DNA of 64,000 nt from Massilia terrae (GCF_024753145.1 NZ_JANUGU010000011.1:1-64000); one strand, 5' to 3'. Counted from the first letter of the stretch, positions 25,438 to 34,827 are shown. Made by a program: numbers and translations. Notes: generated by a model from the sequence alone, not told the origin.

Positions 25438-28260
25438 TCAATGCCGCACCGGCGGCCGCGGCGGCGCCGGCTCCATCGACAGCAGCACATCCAGCTCCGT
25501 GTGATTGACCGGCTTGGTCAGATGGAAATCGAAGCCGGCATCGCGCGTCAGCTTGCGGTCGCTCTCCTGCCCCCAGCCGGTCACCGCGATGATGCGCGGC
25601 CGCCGCAGCCCCACCCGGCGGCGCAGCTCGCGCGCCACGTCCAGCCCCGACATTTCCGGCATCCCGATGTCGAGCAGGATCACCTCCGGCTCGAACTCGA
25701 AGGCGGCGCGCAGCGCCTCCCTTCCGTCATGCGCCTCGCGCACTTCGTGCCCGGCCTCGTGCAGCAGCGCCACCATGCTCGCCGCCGCGTCGAGATTGTC
25801 GTCCACCACCAGCACGCGGCGCGGATGCAGGCGCGCTTCCTGCGAGACCAGCGGCACGTCCGGCTCCTCCTGCACGCGCGCCTCGCACAGCGGCAGGTCC
25901 ACCGTGAAGGTGCTGCCCTGGCCCAAACCCCGGCTCGACGCGCTGACGCTGCCCTCGTGCAGTTCGACGAAGCCCTTCACCAGCGCCAGGCCGATCCCGA
26001 GCCCGCCGTGGCTGCGTTCCAGCGCCGGCGTGACCTGGGCGAACAGGCCGAAGATGTCCTTGATGTGTTCCGGCGCGATGCCCACCCCGCTGTCCGTGAT
26101 CGAGACCTGAGCCCGCCCGCGCGAACGGCCCGCGTACACCTCGATGGTGCCGGCGTGCGGCGTGAACTTGATCGCATTGTTCAGCAGGTTGACGAAGCAC
26201 TGCACGATGCGCGTGGCGTCGGCGTCGGCATACAGCGGGTCGTCGCCGAGGTGGACCGAGACCTCGTGCCCGGCCTGCTTGAGCGCGGCCTCCACCGCGT
26301 GCAGCGCATCGGTCAGGCAGTCGACCAGCGACACCCGCTTCTTCGACAGCCGCACCTTGCCCTGGGTGATGCGCGACACCTCCAGCAGGTCGTCGACCAG
26401 GCGCGCCAGGTGGCGTGACTGGCGGTCGATGATGGTCAGCGCGCGCTCGACATTGTGCGGCAGGCCGGACAGGCGCGACAGCAGCTCACTGGCGTTGCGG
26501 ATCGGCGCCAGCGGGTTGCGCAGCTCGTGCGCCAGCGTCGCGAGGAATTCGTCCTTGCGCTGGTCGGCCTTCTTCAGCGCCTGCTCGGCCTCGCTCTGGG
26601 CCGTGATGTCGGTGTTGCTGCCGAACCAGTGGATGATGTTGCCGTCGGCATTGCGCAGCGGCACCGCGCGGCACAGGAACTGGCGGTACTTGCCGTCCGC
26701 GCCCTTGATCGGCAGCACCAGCTCGAACGGGGCGCCGGTGGCGATCGAGAAGCGCCACCGTTCCAGCGCCAGCGGCCGCAGGGCCGGGTCGTACGCGCTT
26801 TGCCAGCTCCAGCCCTCGGATTCTTCCGGCGCGAGCCCGGTGTATTCGTACCAGCGGCGGTTGAACCACGCCACCCAGCCGTCCGGCCGCGCCATCCAGG
26901 CGATCTGCGGGATCTCGTTGGCCAGCGTGTGGAAGCGTTCCTCCAGTTCGGCGGTGGCATCCTCGCCCAGCTTCTTGTCGGTGATGTCGGCGATGACGCC
27001 GAACACCTGGTGCGGCTTGCCTTGTTCGTCATATTGGGCGACCCCGCGCGCCGATGCCCACAGCAAATCGCCGCGCGCATTGCGCATTCGAAAGTCGACG
27101 CTGCATTCGACGCCGTTGCGGAAGCAATCGTCGATCTTCTCGCGCAGGGCGTCGCGGTCTTCCGGCAGGACATAGTTCAGCAGCGCATCGGGTTCGGGTG
27201 CGAGCGTGCCGGGCGCCATGCCGACCATGTGTTCCAGTTCCGGGCTCCACCATGCGCGCCGTTCCCGCAGATCCCAGCTGAACACGCCCATGCGTCCCGC
27301 TTGCAGGGCCAGTCGCAATACTTCGCGCGATTCGCGCAAGCCTGCCGCCGTCCGCGCGCCGGCCTGCGCGGAGGCGAGGTCGCGGTACATCCGGTTGTGC
27401 TCGTTCAACAGCATGATCAGCACGAAGCTCGATGCCAGCAGGCTGTAGAAGCGGCCGGCGTAGAAGCCGACATCCCAGCGGCCCGCATTGAAAATGGCCA
27501 CCAGCCCGATTTCGAAGAACCAGGCGGACAGCACCACGGCCAGCCACAGGTCGAGTGCCGAGGTCGAGCGGCGGGTCAGCAGGACGGCCAGCGCGACGCC
27601 GGTCACGAACCACTGGCCGTAGCGGCCGATATTGAAGGCGGACGAGTACTTGTTATCCCTGAGCATTTGCGGCAGCAGGTCGGTGGCGTACACCGCCAGC
27701 AAGCTCAGCAGCGCGGCGCAGCCCAGCGTCACCAGCAAGGCCCAGGCCATCGGAGGACCGCGGCGGATCACGCGGCGGTGCTTATCCTTCAGGAAGGAAT
27801 AGGCAATGATTGCGATGGGAAAGCCGAGGTGCCAGAAGACGTGCAGGTAGCCGGTCGTCTGCGATCCCGCGCCGAGCAGGCCGGCGGCCGCGAACACGCC
27901 TGGAAAGCTCAGCAGGTGGACGGTCGCCATCACGGCCGAATACAGGTAGCCGCAACCCAGCACGAGGATTTCGGAGCGGCGTGTCAGGCGAAAGTAGCCG
28001 AACAGAAGCGTCATCGTGATGAGGTCGTTCATCACGATGACGGGCTCGTAGAGCGGGATGAACCAGTTGGCCGGCGGCAGCGCCTGGCGCGCAAAGGGGA
28101 CGAGCGCCAGGAACATGCCGAGCGACAGCGCGACCATGACCAGCGCCAGCCTCAGCGACGCCGGGCTCGCTTCATAATCGGACAGTGTGCGTTCGACATT
28201 GCTTTCGGAGAACACCGGAGTCTTCCCGGCATCGCCTGGCGCTCGGAACTCGTAGTTCAT
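25438..28260 (-). CDS. Hybrid sensor histidine kinase: MASE4-PAS-PAS-HisKA-HATPase-REC
   Basis: 940 residues. An integral membrane sensor (roughly 35-285, several TM helices, MASE4-like) is followed by two PAS domains (about 310-435 and 440-570), then HisKA with phospho-acceptor His in LATLAHELRNPLAPIRN, an HATPase domain with NAIKFTPHAG, DSGVGIAPEHI and GGLGIGLALVKGFVELH, and a C-terminal receiver with VVDDN, ILLDIGMPEMSG and TKPVN. No Hpt or output domain, so it needs partners elsewhere. The input is unknown; no adjacent response regulator. Confidence 0.9.
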   Translation of the reverse strand: MNYEFRAPGDAGKTPVFSESNVERTLSDYEASPASLRLALVMVALSLGMFLALVPFARQALPPANWFIPLYEPVIVMNDLITMTLLFGYFRLTRRSEILVLGCGYLYSAVMATVHLLSFPGVFAAAGLLGAGSQTTGYLHVFWHLGFPIAIIAYSFLKDKHRRVIRRGPPMAWALLVTLGCAALLSLLAVYATDLLPQMLRDNKYSSAFNIGRYGQWFVTGVALAVLLTRRSTSALDLWLAVVLSAWFFEIGLVAIFNAGRWDVGFYAGRFYSLLASSFVLIMLLNEHNRMYRDLASAQAGARTAAGLRESREVLRLALQAGRMGVFSWDLRERRAWWSPELEHMVGMAPGTLAPEPDALLNYVLPEDRDALREKIDDCFRNGVECSVDFRMRNARGDLLWASARGVAQYDEQGKPHQVFGVIADITDKKLGEDATAELEERFHTLANEIPQIAWMARPDGWVAWFNRRWYEYTGLAPEESEGWSWQSAYDPALRPLALERWRFSIATGAPFELVLPIKGADGKYRQFLCRAVPLRNADGNIIHWFGSNTDITAQSEAEQALKKADQRKDEFLATLAHELRNPLAPIRNASELLSRLSGLPHNVERALTIIDRQSRHLARLVDDLLEVSRITQGKVRLSKKRVSLVDCLTDALHAVEAALKQAGHEVSVHLGDDPLYADADATRIVQCFVNLLNNAIKFTPHAGTIEVYAGRSRGRAQVSITDSGVGIAPEHIKDIFGLFAQVTPALERSHGGLGIGLALVKGFVELHEGSVSASSRGLGQGSTFTVDLPLCEARVQEEPDVPLVSQEARLHPRRVLVVDDNLDAAASMVALLHEAGHEVREAHDGREALRAAFEFEPEVILLDIGMPEMSGLDVARELRRRVGLRRPRIIAVTGWGQESDRKLTRDAGFDFHLTKPVNHTELDVLLSMEPAPPRPPVRH

Positions 28261-28482
28261 GGGGCATCATAGATTTGATGCGGAAAAGAGGGAGCACCGT
28301 ACACGACAGGAAAGCTTGCGCGCGGCGGTATGGTGTGGGCGACGTTTCGCCAGGGTGCTGGCACCAATGGATCTCATTTTGCTATCTCATTGCGTCTCTT
28401 TTCGACCTCATCGGACCTCGGCTGCGCAAGCGCGATCAAATGAAGATCAAATGAGACCTTTCGAGACGAAGAAAAGGAGCGC

Positions 28483-28593
28483 ATGGTGACAGGACCTTGG
28501 AAAACACAAGCGCGGAGGGAGCTTCTCGACATCGACAGCCGTCACCAGCAGGGCTACCATCGCAGGCAATGTGAGCCAATATTGCCATTATGA
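28483..28593 (+). CDS. Putative 36-residue leader peptide ORF coupled to the GNAT gene
   Basis: ATG 28483 is preceded by AAAAGGAG at an ideal distance, and the frame runs 36 codons (starting MVTGPWKTQARRELLDI) to a TGA that overlaps the acetyltransferase ATG as ATGA. The acetyltransferase has no convincing ribosome-binding site, so this ORF may deliver ribosomes to it. The peptide is basic and has no signal peptide or TM segment; no family recognised. Confidence 0.45.
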   Translation: MVTGPWKTQARRELLDIDSRHQQGYHRRQCEPILPL

Positions 28594-29156
28594 ATCCTGT
28601 TCAAGTTGAAACGGAGCCGCGCGCCCAGCTCGATGCAGGCGATTTCCTGCTGCGGCGCTTCGTCGAATCCGATGCGCCCGCCTTCGCCGCCGCCGCGCGC
28701 GAATCGGCGGCCAGCCTCGTCCGATGGATGCCCTGGGCCGATGCCGACTTCAGCGAAAGCCAGGCGCTCGACTGGTTTGCGATCTGCAACGACGGCTGGG
28801 CCAGCGGGACGTCTTACCAGTTCGGCATCTTCCTGGCTGATGCCGTGAGCTTCATCGGCGGCGCCGGCCTGAACCAGTTCAACCAGGTCAACGGCTTCTG
28901 CAATCTCGGCTACTGGGTGCGCGACTCCGCCAGGCGCCAGGGCGCGGCGAGTGCGGCCACGAAAGCGCTGGCGAAATTCGCGTTCGAGACGCTGCAGTTG
29001 TCGCGCGTCGAAATCGTCATCGCCGAGGGCAACGAGGCCAGCCTCGGTGCGGCCCGCAAGGCAGGCGCGAGCTACGAATGCCTGGCGCGAAACCGGCTCA
29101 GGCTGCACGGCCAGGCCGTCGCCGCGCACATGCTGGTGCTGCTGCCGGAGCGCTAG
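28590..29156 (+). CDS. GNAT N-acetyltransferase (RimJ/RimL-like)
   Basis: 188 residues. Opens with QLDAGDFLLRRFVESDAPAF, the usual RimJ/RimL start; the acetyl-CoA site is YWVRDSARRQGAASAATKAL, a modified R/Q-x-x-G-x-G/A loop, and the C-terminal strand is RVEIVIAEGNEASLGAARKA. It acetylates an amino group of a protein or small molecule; the substrate is unknown. It ends two bases before the convergent TauE/SafE gene. Confidence 0.87.
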   Translation: MNPVQVETEPRAQLDAGDFLLRRFVESDAPAFAAAARESAASLVRWMPWADADFSESQALDWFAICNDGWASGTSYQFGIFLADAVSFIGGAGLNQFNQVNGFCNLGYWVRDSARRQGAASAATKALAKFAFETLQLSRVEIVIAEGNEASLGAARKAGASYECLARNRLRLHGQAVAAHMLVLLPER

Positions 29157-29158
29157 GT

Positions 29159-29896
29159 CTACAGGTTGCGGGCGACGAGGCTGACGCCGCCGGCGATCAG
29201 GATCACCCAGATCGCCTGCACCACGCGCTGCGCCGGCAGCCGGCTGTGCAGGCGGTTGCCGAGGTAGAGGCCGAGCAGCGAGCAGGGCAGCAGCATGGCA
29301 GCAAGTGAGAACAGGGAGTTCTGCTGCAGCAGCCCGACCGAGGAGAAGAACACCAGCCGCGAAATGCTGGTCGTGAAAATCAGCGCGCTGATGGTGGCGC
29401 GCAGCACGGCCTTGTCGTCGAGGCGGCGCGTGAGGTAAATCGTATAAATCGGTCCGCCGGTGCCGAACAGCGCGGTGAACATCCCGCCCGCCATGCCGAG
29501 CGGCGCCGACCAGCCGGAGGCCAGCGGCTGCGGCTCGCGCTTGAGCAGCAGGCTCCATGCCGAGTAGGCCAGGATGAAGGTGCCGAGGATCAGCAGCAGC
29601 CAGCGCTCCGGCACTTTGACCAGCGCGAACACGCCAATCGCCATCCCGACCAGCATGTAGGGAATCAGCCGCAGCAACTCCTTGCGGTCGATCACGCGGC
29701 GGTTGCGCATGCCCATCAGGAGGCCGGAGCACAGGTCGAACATCAGCATCAGCGGCACCGCCAGCTTCAGCGGGATCACCTGCACCAGCAGCGGCATCGC
29801 CGTGATCGACGAGCCGAAGCCGGTGAGGCCGAATACCGTGTACGCCATCAGGACGATGAGGGCGAGGAGAACAATCGTTTCGGTGCCGAAGGCCAT
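29159..29896 (-). CDS. TauE/SafE family exporter, putative sulfite exporter
   Basis: 245 residues, about eight TM helices. Family features: TVFGLTGFGSSITAMPLLVQ near the N-terminus and the internal repeat APLGMAGGMFTALFGTGGPI. Members next to sulfonate catabolic genes export the sulfite released by desulfonation, and this gene is last in a row containing two sulfolactate-dehydrogenase-type genes and a sulfonate-type ABC importer. A dispersed repeat separates it from the preceding gene, so partial uncoupling is possible. Confidence 0.85.
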   Translation of the reverse strand: MAFGTETIVLLALIVLMAYTVFGLTGFGSSITAMPLLVQVIPLKLAVPLMLMFDLCSGLLMGMRNRRVIDRKELLRLIPYMLVGMAIGVFALVKVPERWLLLILGTFILAYSAWSLLLKREPQPLASGWSAPLGMAGGMFTALFGTGGPIYTIYLTRRLDDKAVLRATISALIFTTSISRLVFFSSVGLLQQNSLFSLAAMLLPCSLLGLYLGNRLHSRLPAQRVVQAIWVILIAGGVSLVARNL

Positions 29897-29925
29897 TGGT
29901 GGTGGCTTTGCTGATTCATTGAATT

Positions 29926-29955
29926 CACCGTCGCTCCCGCGAAAGCGGGAATGAC
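29926..29955. repeat. Dispersed intergenic repeat, short copy
   Basis: ACCGTCGCTCCCGCGAAAGC followed by GGGAATGACG, a single degenerate hairpin between the TauE/SafE gene and the upstream ComC-type gene on the same strand. Confidence 0.6.
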
Positions 29956-29984
29956 GAAGCTAATTGTTGAGCGAGGATGAAGCA

Positions 29985-30989
29985 CTACGCCTGCGCCAGC
30001 TCCTCAAGCTGTTTGATGAGCGCATCGGGCACCTCGATCCCTTCCGCCTCCGCCTTGCGCGCCAGCGCTTCCCTGCGCTGCCCCGGCAGCCGCACATCTG
30101 GATCCACCAGCATCGCCGCAACCAGCGTCTCCACGCGCTCGCTGAACACATCCGTCCCCGCCAGCGCCGCCGGATCGATCACCATGAACGCCTGCCCGAT
30201 GCGTGGCCGGTTGCCCTGCTCGACAAAGAATGAATCCGCCTCGAACCCGAACGCCGCACCGGTCAGCGCGCAGCACAACAGCTCGACGACCAGCGCAAGC
30301 ATCGCACCCTTCACGCCGCCGGCCGGCACCATCATGCCTTCCAGCCCTGCCTTGGGATCGGTGGTCGGATTGCCGTCCTTGTCCAGTGCCCAGCCCAGCG
30401 GAATCGACTCGCCCTTCTTGGCGGCGACCATCAGCTTGCCGCGCGCGACCTCCGACAGCGACAGGTCGATCACCAGCGGCGGCGCGCCGCGCCTTGGGAA
30501 CACGGCGGCAATCGGATTGGTGCCGAACAGCGCGCGCTTGCCGCCCCATGCCGGCATGCCGCCCGGCGAATTGCCGAACGCAAGGCCAACCATGCCGGCG
30601 CGAGCGACCGGCTCGAGGTGATAAGCAGCCGCGCCGAAGTGATGGCTGCGCGTGACGCAGGCGAACGCAGCGCCGCATTCGCGTGCCGAGCGGATCGCTT
30701 CGCGCACCGCGACCGCGCAGGCGGGGAAGGCCAGCCCTTCCTCCGCATCGACCAGCAGCGCCGCCGGCTTGGTCTGCTGGACCTGCGGCACGGCGTGCCC
30801 GTTGACGCGCCCATTGCGCAGATGCCCCGCGTACTGCGGGATGCGCGACAGGCCGTGCGAGGCCAGCCCCTGCGCCTCCGCCGCGACCAGGGCGGCAGCG
30901 GTGGCCGCGGCCATCTCGTCGCTCGCGCCCGCGCGCCGCAGCGCATTGGTGGCAAGGGTGGTCAGGTCGGTAATGCTAGGTGTTGGCAT
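29985..30989 (-). CDS. comC: Ldh-family oxidoreductase, probable (2R)-3-sulfolactate dehydrogenase (ComC type)
   Basis: 334 residues of the malate/L-lactate/sulfolactate dehydrogenase family (non-Rossmann NAD(P) fold). Blocks: EAQGLASHGLSRIPQYAGHL with the catalytic His, VTRSHHFGAAAYH, FGTNPIAAVFPRRGAPPLVIDLS and GGVKGAMLALVVELLCCALTG. Members oxidise malate, ureidoglycolate or sulfolactate. Sulfolactate is favoured by overlap (28 bases) with an SlcC-type gene and the suyAB genes nearby. In known sulfolactate degraders ComC reduces sulfopyruvate to (R)-sulfolactate, the SuyAB substrate. Substrate assignment is inference. Confidence 0.8.
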   Translation of the reverse strand: MPTPSITDLTTLATNALRRAGASDEMAAATAAALVAAEAQGLASHGLSRIPQYAGHLRNGRVNGHAVPQVQQTKPAALLVDAEEGLAFPACAVAVREAIRSARECGAAFACVTRSHHFGAAAYHLEPVARAGMVGLAFGNSPGGMPAWGGKRALFGTNPIAAVFPRRGAPPLVIDLSLSEVARGKLMVAAKKGESIPLGWALDKDGNPTTDPKAGLEGMMVPAGGVKGAMLALVVELLCCALTGAAFGFEADSFFVEQGNRPRIGQAFMVIDPAALAGTDVFSERVETLVAAMLVDPDVRLPGQRREALARKAEAEGIEVPDALIKQLEELAQA

Positions 30990-31933
30990 GAATGCTCCGT
31001 GGTGGTGGTACCGAGCAGCCGCCCGGCGACCAGCTCGGCGATCATCGCGCTGACGCGCTCATTCGATTCTCGCGTGACGCCCGCGATATGCGGCGTCAGG
31101 ATCAGGTTGGGTACGTCGGCCAACACCGACCCCGCCGCCAGCGGCTCGTGCTCGAACACGTCGAGCGCAGCGCCGCCCAGCCGGCCCTCGCGCAGCGCCT
31201 CGGCCAATGCCGCTTCGTCGACGATGCCGCCGCGCGCCGTATTGATCAGCACCGCGCCCGGCTTCATCATGCCGATGCGTGCCGCGTCCAGCAGCTTGTG
31301 GGTGGCATCCGTCAGCGGCACATGCAGCGTCACCACGTCCGCTTCGCGCAGCAGGCCATCCAGGCTGCAGCAGGTGGCGCCGCTCTCGCGCCACGCCGGC
31401 GCATCGGCATCGAGCATCGGATCATAGCCGATCACGCGCATGCCCAGCGAGCGCGCCAGCTTCGCCGCCAGCCGCCCGATGCCGCCGAAGCCGACGATGC
31501 CCAGCGTCTTGCCCGCGCTCTCGCGTCCTTCCGACAGCAGCGCGCGCGGCCACTTGCCGGCGCCGACCGCGCCGCTCGACAGGTAGGCGCCGCGCAGCAG
31601 CACCATGGCGGTGCTGATGACGTATTCGGCCACCGCCAGCGCATTGGCGCCGGTGGCCGGGATCACGGCGACGCCGCGCGCCTCGCAGGCCGCGACGTCG
31701 ATGTTGTCCAGCCCGACGCCGAGCCGTCCGACTACCTTCAGCTGCGGCCCTGCCGCCAGCAGTTCGCCGCGTACCTGGGTGCGGTTGCGCACGATCAGCG
31801 CCATCGCATCGGCCAGCTCGCGCATCAGTTCCTGCGGCTTGTCCACCAGCTGCGGGTCGTACACCACATCGAAGCGGCGTTGCAGGTCCTTCACGGACGC
31901 TTCGTCCATGAATTCGCAAATCACGATTTTCAT
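30962..31933 (-). CDS. slcC: D-isomer-type 2-hydroxyacid dehydrogenase, probable (S)-sulfolactate dehydrogenase (SlcC type)
   Basis: 323 residues. NAD-binding GIVGFGGIGRLAAKLARSLG, catalytic Arg in LINTARGGIVDEAAL, Glu in DVFEHEPLA and His in LTPHIAGV define the D-2-hydroxyacid dehydrogenase family. SlcC enzymes oxidise (S)-sulfolactate to sulfopyruvate. Here the gene overlaps the ComC-type gene, exactly the pair that racemises sulfolactate in known degraders. An additional or different role, oxidising a sulfomalate-like hydroxyacid, is possible in this locus. Confidence 0.8.
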   Translation of the reverse strand: MKIVICEFMDEASVKDLQRRFDVVYDPQLVDKPQELMRELADAMALIVRNRTQVRGELLAAGPQLKVVGRLGVGLDNIDVAACEARGVAVIPATGANALAVAEYVISTAMVLLRGAYLSSGAVGAGKWPRALLSEGRESAGKTLGIVGFGGIGRLAAKLARSLGMRVIGYDPMLDADAPAWRESGATCCSLDGLLREADVVTLHVPLTDATHKLLDAARIGMMKPGAVLINTARGGIVDEAALAEALREGRLGGAALDVFEHEPLAAGSVLADVPNLILTPHIAGVTRESNERVSAMIAELVAGRLLGTTTTEHSCQHLALPT

Positions 31934-31945
31934 GAAGTTCTCCGG

Positions 31946-32821
31946 TCAGGCCTGCATGCCCCACTTGCGCACGGTATGGGTCTCGATGGTGCGGAACACC
32001 AGGTTCTCGACGATCAGGCCGATCAGGATCACGGTGAGCAGGCCGGCGAACACGCTCGGGATCTCCAGCTGGTTCTTGTTCTCGTAGATGAACCAGCCAA
32101 GGCCGCCGGAACCGGAGCTCACGCCGAACACCAGCTCGGACGCGATCAGGGTCCGCCAGGCGAACGCCCAGCCGATCTTCAGGCCGGTCAGGATGCTGGG
32201 GAAGGCCGCCGGGATCAGGATCTTGGTCACATAGCTGAGGCCACCGAGCCCGTAATTGCGGCCCACCATGCGCAGCGTGTTCGACACCGCCAGGAAGCCC
32301 GAGTGCGTGTTGAGCGCGACCGCCCACACCACCGAATGCACCAGCACGAAGATCAGGCTGCCATTGCCGAGGCCGAACCAGATCAGCGCGATCGGCAGCA
32401 GCGCAATCGCCGGCAGCGGATTGAACATCGAGGTCAGCGTCTCCAGGAAGTCGGTGCCGATGCGCGACGAGATGCCGAACGCGGTCAGCAGCGCCGCCAG
32501 CGCGATGCCGATCCCGTACCCCATCAGCAGCACCTTGAGCGAGGCCCAGATCTTGACCAGCAGGTCGCCCTCGACCAGGTGCGTGGCCAGCGACTGCACG
32601 GTGGCGCTGAAGGTCGGGAACAGCAGCTCGTTGTTCAGCATGCGTGCGCCGCCTTCCCACGCCACCATCAGCACGATCAGGATGAAGGCCTTGCGCAGCG
32701 CGCTGACGTTGTACAGCTTCTCGAAAGTGGACAGCGGCTTCTGCACGACGCCGAACTGCGAGGAATCGAGCGGCTCGCGGTGGATCGGCGGCCGCGACCA
32801 CAGGATGGCGTCCTTAGACAT
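31946..32821 (-). CDS. ABC transporter permease, NitT/TauT (SsuC/TauC) family
   Basis: 291 residues with about six TM helices and the inner-membrane BPD permease signature: ALNTHSGFLAVSNTLRMVGR then LIPAAFPSILTGLKIGWAFA, which contains the EAA-like loop for the ATPase. Overlaps the upstream ATPase gene by eight bases and ends 12 bases before the SlcC-type gene. Role: uptake of an anionic, likely sulfonated, compound. Confidence 0.9.
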   Translation of the reverse strand: MSKDAILWSRPPIHREPLDSSQFGVVQKPLSTFEKLYNVSALRKAFILIVLMVAWEGGARMLNNELLFPTFSATVQSLATHLVEGDLLVKIWASLKVLLMGYGIGIALAALLTAFGISSRIGTDFLETLTSMFNPLPAIALLPIALIWFGLGNGSLIFVLVHSVVWAVALNTHSGFLAVSNTLRMVGRNYGLGGLSYVTKILIPAAFPSILTGLKIGWAFAWRTLIASELVFGVSSGSGGLGWFIYENKNQLEIPSVFAGLLTVILIGLIVENLVFRTIETHTVRKWGMQA

Positions 32822-33620
32822 GCTGCACCTCCTTCTCTTCGATATCGTCGGCGAACAGCATCTTGTGGATCTCGTGTTCGAGCTCCTTGGCTATCCGCGG
32901 GTCCTCGCAGTCGCGCGGCGCGCTGGCCAGCTCCGCCTTCACCTGGCCCGGGTGCGGCGACAGCAGCAGGATGCGGCTGCCGCACTTGATCGCTTCAGGG
33001 ATCGAGTGCGTCACGAACAGCACCGTGAAGTGGGTGTCGTCCCACAGGTGCAGCAGCTCGTCCTGCATCTTGCGCCGCGTGAGCGCGTCCAGCGCCGCGT
33101 AGGGCTCGTCCATCAGCAGCACGTCCGGCTCCATCGCCATGCCGCGCGCGATCGCCACCCGCTGCTTCATGCCGCCCGAAAGCATGTGCGGATGGTGGTT
33201 CGCGAACTTGGCCAGGTTGACCTTCTCGATGTACTGCATCGCCTTCTCTTCCGCCGACTTCGCGGTGTGCTTGCCGGAGGCGCACAGCGGGAACATCACG
33301 TTCTCCTTCACTGTCTTCCAGGGCAGCAGCTGGTCGAACTCCTGGAACACCATCATGCGGTCCGGTCCCGGCCGCGTGACCAGCTTGTCCTTGAGGCGGA
33401 TCTCTCCTTCGGTCGGCGTCAGGTAGCCGCCGACCGCCTTCAGCAGCGTCGACTTGCCGCAGCCGGAAGGCCCCAGCAGCACGTAGCGGTCCGATTTGAA
33501 CACCTGGAAGTTGACGCGGTAGGTCGCGGTCACCAGGTGGGCCTTGGTCTTGTATTGCAGCGTGACGTCACGCACGTCCAAAAGCGGGCTGGGCCCTTGC
33601 TGCGGGGTGCTCATGTCCAT
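32814..33620 (-). CDS. ABC transporter ATP-binding protein, NitT/TauT (SsuB/TauB) family
   Basis: 268 residues: Walker A GPSGCGKSTLLKAVGGYL, Q-loop MVFQEFDQLLPWKTVKENV, signature LSGGMKQRVAIARGMAM, Walker B VLLMDEPYAALDALTR and H-loop VLFVTHSIPEAIKCGSRILL, all typical of aliphatic sulfonate, taurine and nitrate importers. Second gene of the importer operon, 50 bases after the binding-protein gene. Confidence 0.92.
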   Translation of the reverse strand: MDMSTPQQGPSPLLDVRDVTLQYKTKAHLVTATYRVNFQVFKSDRYVLLGPSGCGKSTLLKAVGGYLTPTEGEIRLKDKLVTRPGPDRMMVFQEFDQLLPWKTVKENVMFPLCASGKHTAKSAEEKAMQYIEKVNLAKFANHHPHMLSGGMKQRVAIARGMAMEPDVLLMDEPYAALDALTRRKMQDELLHLWDDTHFTVLFVTHSIPEAIKCGSRILLLSPHPGQVKAELASAPRDCEDPRIAKELEHEIHKMLFADDIEEKEVQHV

Positions 33621-33670
33621 GACTCTCCATCCTTTTGCTTGTCTGCGGTGGGCCGATGTCCTGTGTCGGC

Positions 33671-34678
33671 TCAGCTGCCCGGCAGCTTGTGCACGTTATC
33701 GAAGAACATGTCCTTCCAGGATGCCGGCTTGACCTTGATGGAGCCGATCTTGTGCATGAAGTCCACGTACTTCATGACGTTCTGCGGGGTGGTCGTGAAT
33801 TTGATCTGCGGGTCGTCCAGCATCTTCATGATGTCCTCGACGCTGCTCTTGTCCTTCGACATGCGCAGGTAGATCTCGGCCGCTGCCCGCTTGTCCTTGT
33901 TGATCATCTCGATCGCGTCCTCGAGCGCCATCACGAAGGAGGCATAGACGCGCGGGTTCTCCTTGCGGAACTTGGTGGTGGTCCAGATCAGGTTGAAGGT
34001 GGCGGGGCCGCCCAGCACCTGGTAGGAATTGAGCACCGTGTGGATGCCCGGCTTTTCAAGCTGCTGGTACTGGAACGGCGGCGAGCTGAATTGGGCGTCC
34101 ACCTCGCTGGTGCCCGACAGCAGGGCGGCCTGGCCGTCCGGGTGGCTCATCGACACGGTCAGGCGATCGAGCTTGTTCTGCTGGCCGGGGCCGAAGGCCT
34201 GCTCGGCCGCCATCTGCAGCGTCACGGCCTGGATCGAGACCTTCACGGCCGGCAGCGCGATCTTGTCCTTGTCGGTGAAGTCCTTGATGGTCTTGACGGC
34301 GGGATTGCGGGTGTTCAGGTACAGCGGCATCGAGTTCAGCGCCGCCACGGCCTTGACGTCGTAGTTGCCGCGGGTCTTGGCCCACAGCGTGACCAGGGGC
34401 GCCACGCCGCCCGCCGCGATGTGCAGGCTGTCCGACAGCAGCGCGTCGTTCATCACGTTCCCGCCCGCGAACTTGGCCCAGGTGACCTTCAGCCCGCCGG
34501 CGCCGGCTTCCTTCGAATACTTCTCGACCAGGTGCTGGTCTTCCATGATCATCAGGGGAAGGTAGCTGATGCCGTACTGCTCGGCGATTTTCAGGTCGGT
34601 GATCTCGGCGCCCGCGGCGAACGAGGTGGAGAACAGGGCGGCGGCCCCGGCGCACAACAGAATGGATCTGACTTGCAT
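33671..34678 (-). CDS. ABC transporter substrate-binding protein, NitT/TauT family
   Basis: 335 residues. Sec signal SILLCAGAAALFSTSFAAGA is followed by a mature protein of the NMT1/TauA type (EITDLKIAEQYGISYLPLMI). It should capture the ligand in the periplasm for the adjacent ATPase and permease. Ligand unknown; the gene neighbourhood points to an anionic sulfonate. It starts the importer-dehydrogenase transcription unit, 179 bases after the flavoprotein gene, and that gap holds the palindrome shared with the suyA upstream region. Confidence 0.88.
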   Translation of the reverse strand: MQVRSILLCAGAAALFSTSFAAGAEITDLKIAEQYGISYLPLMIMEDQHLVEKYSKEAGAGGLKVTWAKFAGGNVMNDALLSDSLHIAAGGVAPLVTLWAKTRGNYDVKAVAALNSMPLYLNTRNPAVKTIKDFTDKDKIALPAVKVSIQAVTLQMAAEQAFGPGQQNKLDRLTVSMSHPDGQAALLSGTSEVDAQFSSPPFQYQQLEKPGIHTVLNSYQVLGGPATFNLIWTTTKFRKENPRVYASFVMALEDAIEMINKDKRAAAEIYLRMSKDKSSVEDIMKMLDDPQIKFTTTPQNVMKYVDFMHKIGSIKVKPASWKDMFFDNVHKLPGS

Positions 34679-34827
34679 TGGATGTCTCCTCCAATATCGG
34701 TTGGTGTAAGGGGTGGCGCTTGTGCGCCTGTTGTGTGGTCTCTCCCCCTGTCCGGATGATGCTAGATCGATCGCTGACTACTTTTCACTGCACGACCACC
34801 TGATAGTAGACCAGTGTCGCAATAAAT

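Noticed and set aside
26455-28272. Long plus-strand frame opposite the hybrid histidine kinase
   Set aside because: Low-complexity Arg/Gln/His sequence, no start signal, complementary to a clear multi-domain kinase.
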